From: Desertivibrio insolitus
GTDB taxonomy: Bacteria; Actinomycetota; Actinomycetes; Actinomycetales; Microbacteriaceae
NCBI RefSeq assembly: GCF_017355965.1
Contig: NZ_JAFIQW010000001.1
Coordinates: 558,001-622,000, forward strand
DNA length: 64,000 bases
Direction: 5' to 3'
The notes under the pieces were generated by a model. That model was not told the DNA's origin and did no database searches. It worked only from the letters and a program-made list of their open reading frames with translations. Position 1 is the first letter of the stretch; every line of letters starts with the position of its first letter. A program made the position numbers and the translations under genes. This document shows, piece by piece, positions 26,586 through 35,417 of the stretch.

Positions 26586-27188
26586 TCAGGACGGCAGTTC
26601 GAAGTCCGCCCCGAGTACGACGGTGACGGATGCCCCGGGGAACGCCGCGCTCTGCTGCACCGCCGCGACGCCGAGCTGCTCGGCGACGCCGCGGGCGATG
26701 CCGGCGTTGACCTCGTCGTAGTAGTAGACGGCCGAGGTAGGGACGTCGTTCTCGGAGGCGTTCGTGCGGGTCTCGACGACCCAGCCCTGCTCCTCGAGGT
26801 AGTCGCCCGCCTCGGCGGCGAGCCCGGCCGTGGTCGTGCCGTTGAGCATCGTGATGCTGATTTCGTCGAAATCGATCGTGCTCGGGTCAGTGACGACCTC
26901 GTCCGGCTCGTCCGTCGGCAGGGGCGTCGCGGACTCGGCCGGCGCGGCCGACGCGGACGCGGACGGCGACGCCGACTCTCCCGCGAGGTCGGGCAGTTCG
27001 AAGTTGACCTGCGAGTTCAGCTGCGCGAGCACGAGCAGGCCGATGACGACGAGGATGCCGCTCGCGAGCGCGGCCCACGCGAAGCCGATCCATCCACGGC
27101 CGGGCGGCGGCGGGGCGCGGTGCGCACCGGTCCTGGCGAGATCCTCGGGGATCTCGTCGAACCGGTCCTTGGGGTAACGCTCCGCCAT
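26586..27188 (-). CDS. LytR C-terminal domain membrane protein
   Basis: A 200-residue protein: cytosolic N-terminus, one membrane helix (GFAWAALASGILVVIGLLVLAQL, around 30-53), a low-complexity extracellular linker rich in Ser, Ala and Pro, and a C-terminal LytR_C domain beginning ISITMLNGTTTAGLAAEAGDYLEEQGW. The domain is found alone or fused to LytR-CpsA-Psr wall-teichoic ligases. The DUF3263 gene ends 8 bp upstream, so the two may form an operon. Envelope role inferred from the domain. Confidence 0.85.
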   Translation of the reverse strand: MAERYPKDRFDEIPEDLARTGAHRAPPPPGRGWIGFAWAALASGILVVIGLLVLAQLNSQVNFELPDLAGESASPSASASAAPAESATPLPTDEPDEVVTDPSTIDFDEISITMLNGTTTAGLAAEAGDYLEEQGWVVETRTNASENDVPTSAVYYYDEVNAGIARGVAEQLGVAAVQQSAAFPGASVTVVLGADFELPS

Positions 27189-27196
27189 CCGTGGTC

Positions 27197-27490
27197 CTAG
27201 TTCTCTGCTCGGCCGGGGCGGCGCAGCGAGCGGGAGGCCCTGGCCGCCGTCCGGGCGGCGCGCATGCGCTGGAGGCGCCCGACGAGCATGGGGTCGTGGA
27301 TCACCGCGGCCGGGGTGTCGATCACGGCGTTGAGCAACTGATAGTAGCGGGCGGTCGAGAGGCCGAACTCGGCGCGGATGGCCTCCTCCTTCGCCCCGGC
27401 ACTCCGCCAGGAGCGCCGCTCGAAGTCGAGGATCAGCCGGTCGCGCTCGGGGAGCTCGGGCCGCGGGGCTCGCTCGTGCGCAGCGCTCAC
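27197..27490 (-). CDS. DUF3263 family protein
   Basis: A 97-residue protein. The core LPERDRLILDFERRSWRSAGAKEEAIRAEFGLSTARYYQLLNAVID matches the actinobacterial DUF3263 family, with a probable helix-turn-helix (EEAIRAEFGLSTARYYQLL), so DNA binding is likely. The C-terminus is Arg-rich (RLQRMRAARTAARASRSLRR). The GTG at 27490 is chosen because AGGGAGG lies a few nt upstream; an earlier ATG has none. The LytR_C gene follows directly. Confidence 0.85.
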   Translation of the reverse strand: MSAAHERAPRPELPERDRLILDFERRSWRSAGAKEEAIRAEFGLSTARYYQLLNAVIDTPAAVIHDPMLVGRLQRMRAARTAARASRSLRRPGRAEN

Positions 27491-27660
27491 CGCCCTCCCT
27501 TCCACGTTCCGGATGCTAACGGCGGGTGTCCCCCGCTCCGCGGACCCGCCCCGGCCAGTCGGCGGCCCGGCCGGGTCCGAATCCCAGGAGACGCACCGGC
27601 GGCATCCGGAACAGGTGTCACGGCACGGGTGTTGGACCCGGTGAGACGCAAGGAGGACTC

Positions 27661-28059
27661 ATGGATTACAAGGTCACCAAGAGCGAGACGGAGTGGCGCG
27701 AGCTGCTCGGGCCGCAGAAGTACTCGATCCTGCGCCAGGCCGGCACCGAGCGCCCTTTCACCGGCGCCCTGCTCGACGAGAAGCGGCCCGGCACCTACGC
27801 CTGTGGCGCGTGCGGCGCTCCTCTGTTCAAGAGCGACACCAAGTTCGAGTCGGGCAGTGGCTGGCCGAGCTTCTGGGCGGCGATCGATCCCGACGCGGTG
27901 CAGCTCGTCACCGATCGCACCTTCGGGATGGTGCGCACCGAGATCCGCTGCGCCGCGTGCGGCAGCCACCTGGGGCACCTGTTCGACGACGCATACCAGA
28001 CGCCCACGGGCGACCGGTACTGCATGAACTCGGCGAGCTTGAGCTTCCAGCCTGAGTGA
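27661..28059 (+). CDS. msrB: Peptide-methionine (R)-S-oxide reductase MsrB
   Basis: A 132-residue MsrB. It reduces the R-sulfoxide of methionine in oxidised proteins using thioredoxin. Two zinc CxxC motifs (YACGACG and RCAACGSH), substrate pocket FESGSGWPSFW and the catalytic Cys in RYCMNSASL are all present. AAGGAGG precedes the ATG by 6 nt. The family length is normal. Confidence 0.97.
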   Translation: MDYKVTKSETEWRELLGPQKYSILRQAGTERPFTGALLDEKRPGTYACGACGAPLFKSDTKFESGSGWPSFWAAIDPDAVQLVTDRTFGMVRTEIRCAACGSHLGHLFDDAYQTPTGDRYCMNSASLSFQPE

Positions 28060-28102
28060 CGGGGCCCGTCGGGTGCGGCGGATGCCTCGCATCCGCTGCA
28101 CC

Positions 28103-28108
28103 TAGACT
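28103..28108 (+). promoter_or_regulatory. -10 element of tRNA-Thr
   Basis: TAGACT, 11 nt before the tRNA, the same hexamer used before several genes in this window. Confidence 0.55.
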
Positions 28109-28119
28109 GGTGCCGCCTC

Positions 28120-28192
28120 GCCGGCTTGGCGCAATTGGTAGCGCATCCGACTTGTAATCGGAAGGTTACGGGTTCAAGTCCCGTAGCCGGCT
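28120..28192 (+). tRNA. tRNA-Thr (anticodon TGT)
   Basis: 73-nt cloverleaf: acceptor GCCGGCT/AGCCGGC, D-arm GCGC/GCGC, anticodon stem TCCGA/TCGGA around CTTGTAA, T-arm ACGGG-TTCAAGT-CCCGT. The 3' CCA is not encoded. Confidence 0.96.
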
Positions 28193-28203
28193 CTCATCCA
28201 GCC

Positions 28204-28788
28204 TCACACCGAGGCGAGCCACAGCACCCGCTCCTCGAGCCAGGTGCGGAACCGGTCGAGCGACCAGCCCGTGCGCGTCACGAGGTGCAGGAACGTCGCC
28301 GCCGAGAGCAGCAGGTGGATCTCCGCGACGGTGTCGTCGTCCATGCCGAGCCCCTCGAGCACCGCGTCGAGCGGGCGGTTGCGCAGCTCGATTGCCTCGC
28401 GGATCGTGCGCCGCACGTTCGGGTCGGCGTGAGCCGCTGCCTCGAGAGCGTGCCACAGCGTGGCGGTGCGCTCGTTCGCCTCGACGCTCACCCGCACTCC
28501 CAGCAGGAGCTGCTGACGCGGCGGCAGCGAGGTGGTTCCCTTCGGCAGCTTCACCCCGTCCAGGCGGCGGGCGAAGGCGGCGAGCAGGATCGCGGACTTC
28601 GGGCCGGCGTTGTGGGCCGTCTGAATGGACACCTCGGCTCTCTCCGCGATGTCCTTCATCGTCGTGATGGCGTAGCCCTGCTCGGCGAAGAGCTCGGCCG
28701 CGGCGTCGAGGATGCGGCCGCGCGTCGCCGCGGCCTCCGCTGACCGCACCGGCGAGTAGTAGGCGCGCGTGCTCGTCGAGGTGCTCAT
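28204..28788 (-). CDS. TetR/AcrR family transcriptional regulator
   Basis: A 194-residue regulator. The N-terminal helix-turn-helix reads TRGRILDAAAELFAEQGYAITTMKDIAERAEVS; the C-terminal ligand domain is helical and unlike any I can name. GGGAG lies 5 nt before the ATG at 28788; an in-frame ATG at 28800 is the alternative. No divergent target gene is adjacent, only 450 bp of non-coding DNA, so its regulon is unknown. Confidence 0.9.
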   Translation of the reverse strand: MSTSTSTRAYYSPVRSAEAAATRGRILDAAAELFAEQGYAITTMKDIAERAEVSIQTAHNAGPKSAILLAAFARRLDGVKLPKGTTSLPPRQQLLLGVRVSVEANERTATLWHALEAAAHADPNVRRTIREAIELRNRPLDAVLEGLGMDDDTVAEIHLLLSAATFLHLVTRTGWSLDRFRTWLEERVLWLASV

Positions 28789-28800
28789 CTCCACTCCCAT

Positions 28801-29256
28801 CTGCTCGGTGCCGTGACGCTAACCAGCGCGTCGGGGGTGCCGATAGAAGACACGCGACTTCCGCTTCGCCTTCGACGTTCCGCGGATGCCGAAGCCGGAT
28901 CGCGCAAGACGCACGCCCGCAGGACGGTCGCCGCGCCCGGCGAGCTGAGCGCGACGCGCGCACCGAATCGGGCCGGCCTATGGGAGCCGGCTGTTCGCGC
29001 CGCTAGCCGCGGCATCGCCGAATCACGGGAAACAGAAGGGCTCCCGACCGACCCGAATCGGCGGGAGCCCTCTCGGCAGCCGGACGCTGGGCATCGACGG
29101 CACCGATGATCTCCGTACCTGCTAACCCGAATAGCAGGTGCGAGGAAACATGAGTAAAGCACGACTCGAGGCGCCGTGACAGTCCTCCGTCGGCAAATCC
29201 CGGTGACATGGCAAGGCCCCGCTCCTGTCCAGGAGCGGGGCCTTTCGGGGTCGGAT
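28801..29256. other. Non-coding gap with two hairpins (possible small RNA, minus strand)
   Basis: No convincing gene is seen. On the minus strand a hairpin (ACCTGCTA/TAGCAGGT, 29117-29139) is followed by a strong terminator-like stem (AGGGCTCCCG/CGGGAGCCCT, 29037-29071) leading into TTCTGTTT. This would fit a small RNA of about 100-130 nt or a short transcript reading out of the DsbA side. The rest shows nothing I can interpret. Confidence 0.4.
29213..29244 (-). terminator. Terminator of the DsbA-like gene
   Basis: Perfect 15-bp stem AAGGCCCCGCTCCTG/CAGGAGCGGGGCCTT with a 2-nt gap, 12 bp after the stop. Confidence 0.88.
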
Positions 29257-30168
29257 TCAGCCCTCGGGCGAGGGCGACGGCGAGGGCGAGCTCTCCGACT
29301 CGGTGAACGCCTGGCCATTGGCGGCGAGCACGAACTGGGCGAAGGCCTCCGCGTCATCCGGGGCGCCGTTGTACTTGCTGCCGTTCACGATGACCGTCGG
29401 GGTGCCGGTGAGGCCGTCCTCCACGTCCGAGTCGGGGATGTCGTCGAGCGCGCGCTGCGTCGCGGCGAGCACCCACGACCGGTACGTCTGGTCGGTGATG
29501 CACTCCTCGATGTCCGACGCGCTCTCGACTCCGGCCTCCTGAGTGATGCCGACGAGCTGCTCGTCGGTCAGACCCGTCGTGCCCTCCTCGGGCTGGTTCT
29601 CGAACATCAGCTGGTTGAAGTCGAAGAACGAGTTCGGCGAGTAGTTCGCGACGCACGCGGCGGCGTTCGCGGCGCGGGTCGAGTACTGCGAGCCCATCGA
29701 GTTGTTGTTGAGGATCGCGATGGGGTGGATTTCGAGCGTCGCGGCGCCCGAGCGCAGGAACGTCTCGAGCTGCTGGTTGTTGGCCTCTTCGAACTGCGCG
29801 CAGAACGGGCAGAGGTAGTCGAGGTACACCCGGATGTCGATGGTGTTCGCGTCGGCGGAGGCCTGGGTCGGCGCGGGCTCCTCGCCCGGCTCGAGACCCG
29901 GCGTCTGCACCGCCTCGAGGTTCTCGCCCTGGATCAGGATGCCGTCGCTCGCCATGTTCGCGGGGCCGGGACCGGCCGGGCGGATCGCGTTGACGATGAT
30001 GAGCGAGACGCCGGCGATGATCGCCACGGCGACGAGGATCAGGCTGCCCTGCAGGATGAGCCGGCCGCGCTTCTCCTTCTTACGCTGCTGCTCACGGAGC
30101 TGCTTCGCCTTCTCCCGTGCTGCCTCGCGACGCTGGTTCTTGGTGAGGTTGTCGTCGCTGTTGGTCAT
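29257..30168 (-). CDS. Membrane-anchored DsbA-like thiol-disulfide protein
   Basis: A 303-residue protein: basic coiled N-terminus (NQRREAAREKAKQLREQQRKK), membrane anchor ILQGSLILVAVAIIAGVSLIIV (residues about 37-60), then a thioredoxin-fold DsbA domain with CPFC in YLDYLCPFCAQFEEAN and the cis-Pro loop in GLTGTPTVIVNG. It ends in a Ser-Pro repeat tail. It should catalyse disulfide formation in exported proteins. Extra Cys in AAACVANYS and DIEECITDQ probably form a second disulfide, as in actinobacterial relatives. Confidence 0.9.
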   Translation of the reverse strand: MTNSDDNLTKNQRREAAREKAKQLREQQRKKEKRGRLILQGSLILVAVAIIAGVSLIIVNAIRPAGPGPANMASDGILIQGENLEAVQTPGLEPGEEPAPTQASADANTIDIRVYLDYLCPFCAQFEEANNQQLETFLRSGAATLEIHPIAILNNNSMGSQYSTRAANAAACVANYSPNSFFDFNQLMFENQPEEGTTGLTDEQLVGITQEAGVESASDIEECITDQTYRSWVLAATQRALDDIPDSDVEDGLTGTPTVIVNGSKYNGAPDDAEAFAQFVLAANGQAFTESESSPSPSPSPEG

Positions 30169-30309
30169 GGGGTGAGCTGCGCCTTCGTGTGGGCGGCGTC
30201 CTTCCGGTCGAGTCGAATCCGGGTCATCCGGTCAATAAGCCGTCGGCATGTTAGGAGCGCTGTCTGGGAAAGTCCACGAAGCGCGCGGAGCAGATGACGA
30301 CTTCTCGTG

Positions 30310-30337
30310 TTGCCGTAACGCTGTCCGACAGTAATAC
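30310..30337 (+). promoter_or_regulatory. Promoter of the MsiK-type ATPase gene
   Basis: TTGCCG (30310) and TAATAC (30332) with a 16-bp spacer, about 100 bp upstream of the gene; good vegetative sigma match. The gap (30169-30438) has no other gene. Confidence 0.55.
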
Positions 30338-30438
30338 TGGCGGATGGATCAGGTGATGACGCCTGGTCTCGCGAACAACCATTCGCATCCATTCACAACG
30401 GATCGTCCGGCACGTACCTGCCGGTGAAGGAGAAAGAA

Positions 30439-31539
30439 ATGGCATCCGTAACGTACGACAAGGCGACGCGTCTGTACCCGGGCTCGACGGTTCCGGCCGT
30501 CGACGCGATCGACCTCGAGGTCGCCGACGGCGAGTTCCTCGTGCTGGTCGGACCCTCGGGTTCCGGTAAGTCGACCGCCCTCCGCATGCTCGCGGGCCTC
30601 GAAGAGGTCAACGAGGGCAACATCTTCATCGGCGACCGCAACGTGACGGATGTCCCGCCGAAGGACCGTGACATCGCCATGGTCTTCCAGAACTACGCGC
30701 TCTACCCCCACATGACCGTGGCGGAGAACATGGGCTTCGCCCTGAAGATCGCGGGCGTCGGCAAGGAGGAGCGCGCCAATCGCGTCCTCGAGGCCGCGAA
30801 GCTGCTCGACCTCGAGCCGTACCTCGGCCGCAAGCCGAAGGCCCTCTCGGGTGGTCAGCGTCAGCGCGTCGCCATGGGCCGCGCGATCGTGCGTCAGCCC
30901 CAGGTCTTCCTCATGGACGAGCCGCTGTCGAACCTCGACGCCAAGCTCCGCGTGCAGACCCGCACGCAGATCGCGTCGCTGCAGCGTCGTCTCGGCGTCA
31001 CCACCGTCTACGTCACGCACGACCAGACCGAGGCGCTCACCATGGGTGACCGCATCGCGGTGCTGAAGGACGGCATCCTGCAGCAGGTCGGCACCCCGCG
31101 CGACCTCTACGAGGCCCCGCAGAACGTGTTCGTCGCCGGCTTCATCGGTTCGCCCGCGATGAACCTGTTCCAGGCCGACGTCACCGACGGTGGCATCCGC
31201 TTCGGCTCGCACATCGCCCAGGTCGAGCGCGACGTCGTCGCCAGCACCGCCGCGACCAAGGTCACGGTCGGCGTGCGTCCCGAGGACGTCGTCGTCTCGA
31301 CCTCGGGTGAGGGCCTGCCGGTGGACGTCGACGTGATCGAGGAGCTCGGCGCCGACGGCTACCTCTACGGCCACGCCGACATCGAGGGCAACCGCGTCGA
31401 CATCGTCGCGCGCGTCGACGGACGCTCGCACCCGATGGCCGGTGACCGCGTCTTCATCACGCCGCAGCCCCGGCACGTGCACGTCTTCGACGTCGAGTCG
31501 GGCGCGCGCCTCGGCCGCAACGCGGTCGTCGCGGGCTGA
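30439..31539 (+). CDS. msiK: Sugar ABC transporter ATPase, MsiK/UgpC type
   Basis: A 366-residue ABC ATPase of the multiple-sugar group. Walker A GPSGSGKST (residue 38), signature LSGGQRQRVAMGRAIV, Walker B VFLMDEPLSNLD, then the long regulatory domain with VGVRPEDVV. No permease or binding-protein genes are adjacent, the hallmark of an MsiK-like shared ATPase that energises several sugar importers. AAGGAG precedes the ATG by 6 nt. Confidence 0.9.
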   Translation: MASVTYDKATRLYPGSTVPAVDAIDLEVADGEFLVLVGPSGSGKSTALRMLAGLEEVNEGNIFIGDRNVTDVPPKDRDIAMVFQNYALYPHMTVAENMGFALKIAGVGKEERANRVLEAAKLLDLEPYLGRKPKALSGGQRQRVAMGRAIVRQPQVFLMDEPLSNLDAKLRVQTRTQIASLQRRLGVTTVYVTHDQTEALTMGDRIAVLKDGILQQVGTPRDLYEAPQNVFVAGFIGSPAMNLFQADVTDGGIRFGSHIAQVERDVVASTAATKVTVGVRPEDVVVSTSGEGLPVDVDVIEELGADGYLYGHADIEGNRVDIVARVDGRSHPMAGDRVFITPQPRHVHVFDVESGARLGRNAVVAG

Positions 31540-31554
31540 CACCCAGCACCAGGT

Positions 31555-31584
31555 AGGGCCCGCCGGGATGTCCCGGCGGGCCCT
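31555..31584 (+). terminator. Terminator of msiK
   Basis: 14-bp perfect stem AGGGCCCGCCGGGA/TCCCGGCGGGCCCT with a 2-nt loop, followed by TTTCC. Confidence 0.88.
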
Positions 31585-31608
31585 TTCCGTGCGTAACCTT
31601 CTATCACC

Positions 31609-32886
31609 ATGCGTTCATCGCTCAACATCACCTCCGCGACGGTCGACCCGGCGCTCCTCGACCTGCCCTGGGAGCTGCCGCTCGAACTGTGGCCCGAGGA
31701 CCAGATCGCGGTGCTGCCCAAGGGCATCTCCCGCCACCTCGTCCGCTTCGCCAACCTCTCCGGCTACGTCATCGCGATCAAGGAGACGAGCGCCGAGCTT
31801 GCCCGCCGCGAGTACGAGATGCTCCGCACGCTGCAGCGTCACGACATCCCGTGCGTCGACCCGGTCGCCGTCATCACGAACCGCACCGACGAGGACGGCA
31901 ACGCGCTCGACCCGGTGCTCGTCACCCGGCACCTGAAGTTCTCGCTCCCCTACCGGGCGCTGTACTCGCAGACGCTGCGGCCCGACACCGCGACCAGGCT
32001 CGTCGACGCCCTCGCCGTGCTGCTCGTGCGCCTGCACATCATCGGCTTCTTCTGGGGCGACGTCTCGCTGTCGAACACTCTCTTCCGGCGCGACGCCGGC
32101 GCGTTCGCCGCCTACCTCGTCGACGCCGAGACCGGCCAGCTGTACGAGGGCGGTCTGTCGAACGGCCAGCGCGAGAACGACCTCGAGATCGCCCGCGTCA
32201 ACATCGCCGGCGAGCTGCTCGACCTCGACGCCGGCGGCCGCCTCGACGAGAACCTCGACCCGGTCGAGGTCAGCAACGGCATCGTGTCGAAGTACCGCCA
32301 GCTCTGGAAGGAGCTGACGGGCGCGGAGTCGTTCGACCAGTCGGAGCGCTGGCGCATCAATGAGCGCGTGCAGCGGCTCAACGACCTCGGCTTTGACATC
32401 GAGGAGCTCGCGATTCGCACGGATGACTCGGGCACCAAGGTCCGCATCCAGCCGAAGGTCGTCGACGCGGGCCACCACTCCCGCCGCCTCCTCCGGCTCA
32501 CCGGCCTCGATGCGCAGGAGAACCAGGCCCGCCGTCTGCTGAACGACCTCGACTCGTACGCGGCGACCTTCGAGAAGGACGCGCTCGACGAGGAGATGGT
32601 CGCGCACGAGTGGCTCGCGCAGGTGTTCGAACCCGTCATCCGCGCCATCCCGCGCGACCTCAAGGGCAAGCTCGAGCCGGCGGAGATGTTCCACCAGCTG
32701 CTCGACCACCGCTGGTACATGTCGCAGAACGAGTCGCGTCAGGTGCCGCTGGCCGAGGCGGTCAGTTCGTACGTGCAGAACGTGCTGAAGAACCGCCGCG
32801 ACGAGGCGACCGTGATCGCCCCGCCCACCGACGTCATCGCCGTGCCGGCGAACGGCGCGGAGGAGGACTGGCGCTCGAAGGTCTGA
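31609..32886 (+). CDS. DUF4032 protein with kinase-like N-terminal domain
   Basis: A 425-residue protein. Residues 40-190 resemble the WaaP/Kdo kinase fold: AIKETSAELARREYEML (Lys and Glu of the N lobe), GFFWGDVSLSNTLF (catalytic Asp and Asn) and YLVDAETGQLY (metal Asp). This is followed by an actinobacterial DUF4032 helical domain ending in an Ala/Pro tail. The substrate is unknown. It stands alone between two terminators. Confidence 0.85.
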   Translation: MRSSLNITSATVDPALLDLPWELPLELWPEDQIAVLPKGISRHLVRFANLSGYVIAIKETSAELARREYEMLRTLQRHDIPCVDPVAVITNRTDEDGNALDPVLVTRHLKFSLPYRALYSQTLRPDTATRLVDALAVLLVRLHIIGFFWGDVSLSNTLFRRDAGAFAAYLVDAETGQLYEGGLSNGQRENDLEIARVNIAGELLDLDAGGRLDENLDPVEVSNGIVSKYRQLWKELTGAESFDQSERWRINERVQRLNDLGFDIEELAIRTDDSGTKVRIQPKVVDAGHHSRRLLRLTGLDAQENQARRLLNDLDSYAATFEKDALDEEMVAHEWLAQVFEPVIRAIPRDLKGKLEPAEMFHQLLDHRWYMSQNESRQVPLAEAVSSYVQNVLKNRRDEATVIAPPTDVIAVPANGAEEDWRSKV

Positions 32887-32901
32887 CGTCCGAGCGAACG
32901 C

Positions 32902-32939
32902 CAGAGGCCCTCGTTCCCGGTTGGGAGCGAGGGCCTCTG
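32902..32939. terminator. Bidirectional terminator
   Basis: 17-bp perfect stem beginning CAGAGGCCCTCGTTCCC, loop GGTT, between convergent DUF4032 and rlmB genes. Confidence 0.9.
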
Positions 32940-32949
32940 CGTGTACTGG

Positions 32950-33933
32950 CTAGGCGCGGGCCGCGCGAAGCTTCGAGATCTCGTACAGCGCGACGCTCGT
33001 CGCGATGCCCGCGTTGAGCGACTCCGCGGCATCCGTGATCGGGATGGAGACGATCGCGTCGCAGGTCTCGGTCACCAGGCGCGAGAGGCCTTTGCCCTCG
33101 CTGCCGACCACGACGACGAGCGGCGAGGTCGCGAGCTCGAGGTCGGGCAGCGGAGTGTCTCCCCCGCCGTCCAGCCCGAGCACGAAGAGACCGCGCTCCT
33201 TGTAGGCCTTGAGCGTCTGCGTGAGGTTGGTCGCCATCGCGACGGGCACGCGGGACGCGGCGCCGGCCGCGGTCTTCCACGCCGACGCGGTGACGCCGAC
33301 CGAGCGGCGCTGCGGCACGACGACCGCCTGACCGCCGAACGCGGCCACGGAGCGGATGATCGCGCCGAGGTTGCGCGGGTCGGTGATGCCGTCGAGCGCG
33401 ACGATGAGCGGGGTCTCCCCCGACTCCTCCACGCGGTCGAGCAGGTCGACGGGGTGCGCGTACTCGTACGGCGGCACCTTGAGCGCGAGCCCCTGATGCA
33501 CGGAGCCCTCGCCGGCGAGGCGGTCGAGCTCGGGGCGCATGACCTCGAGCACGGGAATGCCGCGGTGGGTCGCGAGCGCGAGGGTCTCGCGCACGCGGTC
33601 GTCGACCTCGATGCGCGCGGCGACGTAGAGCGCCGTCGCCGGCACCTTCGCCCGCAGCGCCTCGAGCACCGAGTTGCGGCCCGTCACGATCTCGCTGTCG
33701 TCCGACTGCTTGGGGCGCCGCTGCCGCGGGGCCTCCGAGCGCTGCTGCCCGCCGCCCTGCTTCGCGGCGAGGCGCTCCTGGGCGGCCTTGCGCTTGCCGG
33801 CCGGGTGGTACGTGCGGTCCTCGGCCTTCGGGGTCGGTCCGCGGCCCTCCAGGGCCTGACGGCCCTGACCGCCGGACCCGACGGAGGGGCCCTTCTTGTT
33901 CTTGCGCGCGCCTGGGCGCCCTGGCTTAGCCAT
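32950..33933 (-). CDS. rlmB: 23S rRNA (guanosine-2'-O-)-methyltransferase RlmB
   Basis: A 327-residue SpoU-family methyltransferase. A basic low-complexity N-terminus (about 80 residues) precedes the substrate domain ending [10 protein letters not shown] and the knot domain with [33 protein letters not shown] and [22 protein letters not shown]. It methylates the ribose of G2251 in the 23S P-loop. Its start overlaps cysS by 8 nt. The order carD-ispDF-cysS-rlmB is conserved in actinobacteria. Confidence 0.94.
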   Translation of the reverse strand: MAKPGRPGARKNKKGPSVGSGGQGRQALEGRGPTPKAEDRTYHPAGKRKAAQERLAAKQGGGQQRSEAPRQRRPKQSDDSEIVTGRNSVLEALRAKVPATALYVAARIEVDDRVRETLALATHRGIPVLEVMRPELDRLAGEGSVHQGLALKVPPYEYAHPVDLLDRVEESGETPLIVALDGITDPRNLGAIIRSVAAFGGQAVVVPQRRSVGVTASAWKTAAGAASRVPVAMATNLTQTLKAYKERGLFVLGLDGGGDTPLPDLELATSPLVVVVGSEGKGLSRLVTETCDAIVSIPITDAAESLNAGIATSVALYEISKLRAARA

Positions 33934-35344
33934 TCACACTCCACTGGGGGCCGGTCGGGGTGTCCTCGATGGTGACACCTGCTTCGGCCAAGTCGTCTCT
34001 GATGCGGTCGGCGCGGGCGAAATCGCGCTCCTCGCGTGCGCTCTGCCGATCGGCGAGCATCCGGTCAACGAGGATACCCAGCGCGACGGATGCCGCGCCG
34101 TCCTCGTGCGTGGTCCAGGCCTCGTCCGTCGGGTCGACGCCGAGCACCCGCACCATGGCGGCGACGGCCGCCCGGTGCTTCGCGGCGGCGCCGAGGTCCT
34201 CGGCGTCGAGCGCGGCGTTGCCGGCGCGCACGTGCTCGTGCAGCACGGCGAGGGCCTGGGGAACGGAGAGGTCGTCGTCCATCGCGTCCGCGAACTCCCG
34301 GGGCACCTCGACGAGGGCGCCCGCGGCGAAGCGGGTGTCCTCGAGTCGGCGGGCGGCGCGCTCGAGGAAGCCGTGGATGCGGTCGAGCGCCGCCTCCGCC
34401 TCCTGCAGTGCACCGTCGTGGTAATCGATCGTCGAGCGGTAGTGGGCGCTTGCGAGGTAGTAGCGCACCACGAGGGGCGGCGCGAGGGCGAGGAACTCGG
34501 CGGCGTAGATCGAGTTGCCGAGCGACTTCGACATCTTCTGACCGTTGACGTTGACGAGCCCGTTGTGCACCCAGTACTTCGCGAACCCGTCGCCCGCCGC
34601 GGTCGACTGGGCGAGCTCGTTCTCGTGGTGGGGGAAGCGCAGATCGAGCCCGCCGCCGTGGATGTCGAAGACCGGGCCGAGGTAGCGGCGCGACATCGCG
34701 GAGCACTCGATGTGCCAGCCGGGGCGCCCCTCACCCCACGGGCTCGGGAAGTTCGCGGACGCCGGCTCGGTCGGCTTGGCGCCCTTCCACAGGGCGAAGT
34801 CGCGCGGGTCGCGCTTGCCGCGGGGGTCGGCGTCGGCGGCATCCACCATGTCCTCGACGCTCTGCCGGGTGAGCTCGCCGTAGGTGGGCCACGAGCGGGT
34901 GTCGAAGTACACGTCGCCGGAGCCGTCGGGCGCCGGGTAGGCGTGCCCGCGCTCGATGAGGCGCGCGATGATCTCGTGCATCTGCGGGATGCTCGCGGTG
35001 GCGCGCGGCTCGTAGGTGGGCGGCAGCACGCCGAGGGCGTTGTAGCCGGCGGTGAATTCGAGCTCGTAGCGGTAGGCGAGCGCCCACCACTCCTCCTCGG
35101 AGCCCGCCGCGTTGACGAGGATCTTGTCGTCGATGTCGGTGACGTTTCGCACGAGGGTCACCTTGTAGCCCTGGTGGGTCAGCCAGCGGCGCCACAGGTC
35201 GTAGACGAGGGCGCTGCGCAGGTGCCCGATGTGCGGCGACGACTGCACGGTGGGACCGCAGACGTACATGCCGACGTGCCCGTCGACGACGGGCACGAGG
35301 TCGCGGATCTGCTGGGACCGGGAATCGTAAAGGCGGACGGGCAC
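33926..35344 (-). CDS. cysS: Cysteinyl-tRNA synthetase CysS
   Basis: A 472-residue class I synthetase. HIGH in [10 protein letters not shown] (residue 37), zinc ligands Cys in YVCGPTV, Cys in HIECSAMS and His in [14 protein letters not shown] in [10 protein letters not shown], and the C-terminal DALR domain. The GTG start at 35344 follows a good family alignment. It charges tRNA-Cys. It overlaps rlmB downstream and lies 73 bp from ispDF upstream. Confidence 0.97.
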   Translation of the reverse strand: MPVRLYDSRSQQIRDLVPVVDGHVGMYVCGPTVQSSPHIGHLRSALVYDLWRRWLTHQGYKVTLVRNVTDIDDKILVNAAGSEEEWWALAYRYELEFTAGYNALGVLPPTYEPRATASIPQMHEIIARLIERGHAYPAPDGSGDVYFDTRSWPTYGELTRQSVEDMVDAADADPRGKRDPRDFALWKGAKPTEPASANFPSPWGEGRPGWHIECSAMSRRYLGPVFDIHGGGLDLRFPHHENELAQSTAAGDGFAKYWVHNGLVNVNGQKMSKSLGNSIYAAEFLALAPPLVVRYYLASAHYRSTIDYHDGALQEAEAALDRIHGFLERAARRLEDTRFAAGALVEVPREFADAMDDDLSVPQALAVLHEHVRAGNAALDAEDLGAAAKHRAAVAAMVRVLGVDPTDEAWTTHEDGAASVALGILVDRMLADRQSAREERDFARADRIRDDLAEAGVTIEDTPTGPQWSVNG

Positions 35345-35417
35345 CCGTTCATCCTCCCAGACGCGCGGGAGTGTGCGAGCGGGCTAGCGGGACTGCCGGA
35401 TCAGCGGGACTGCCGGT

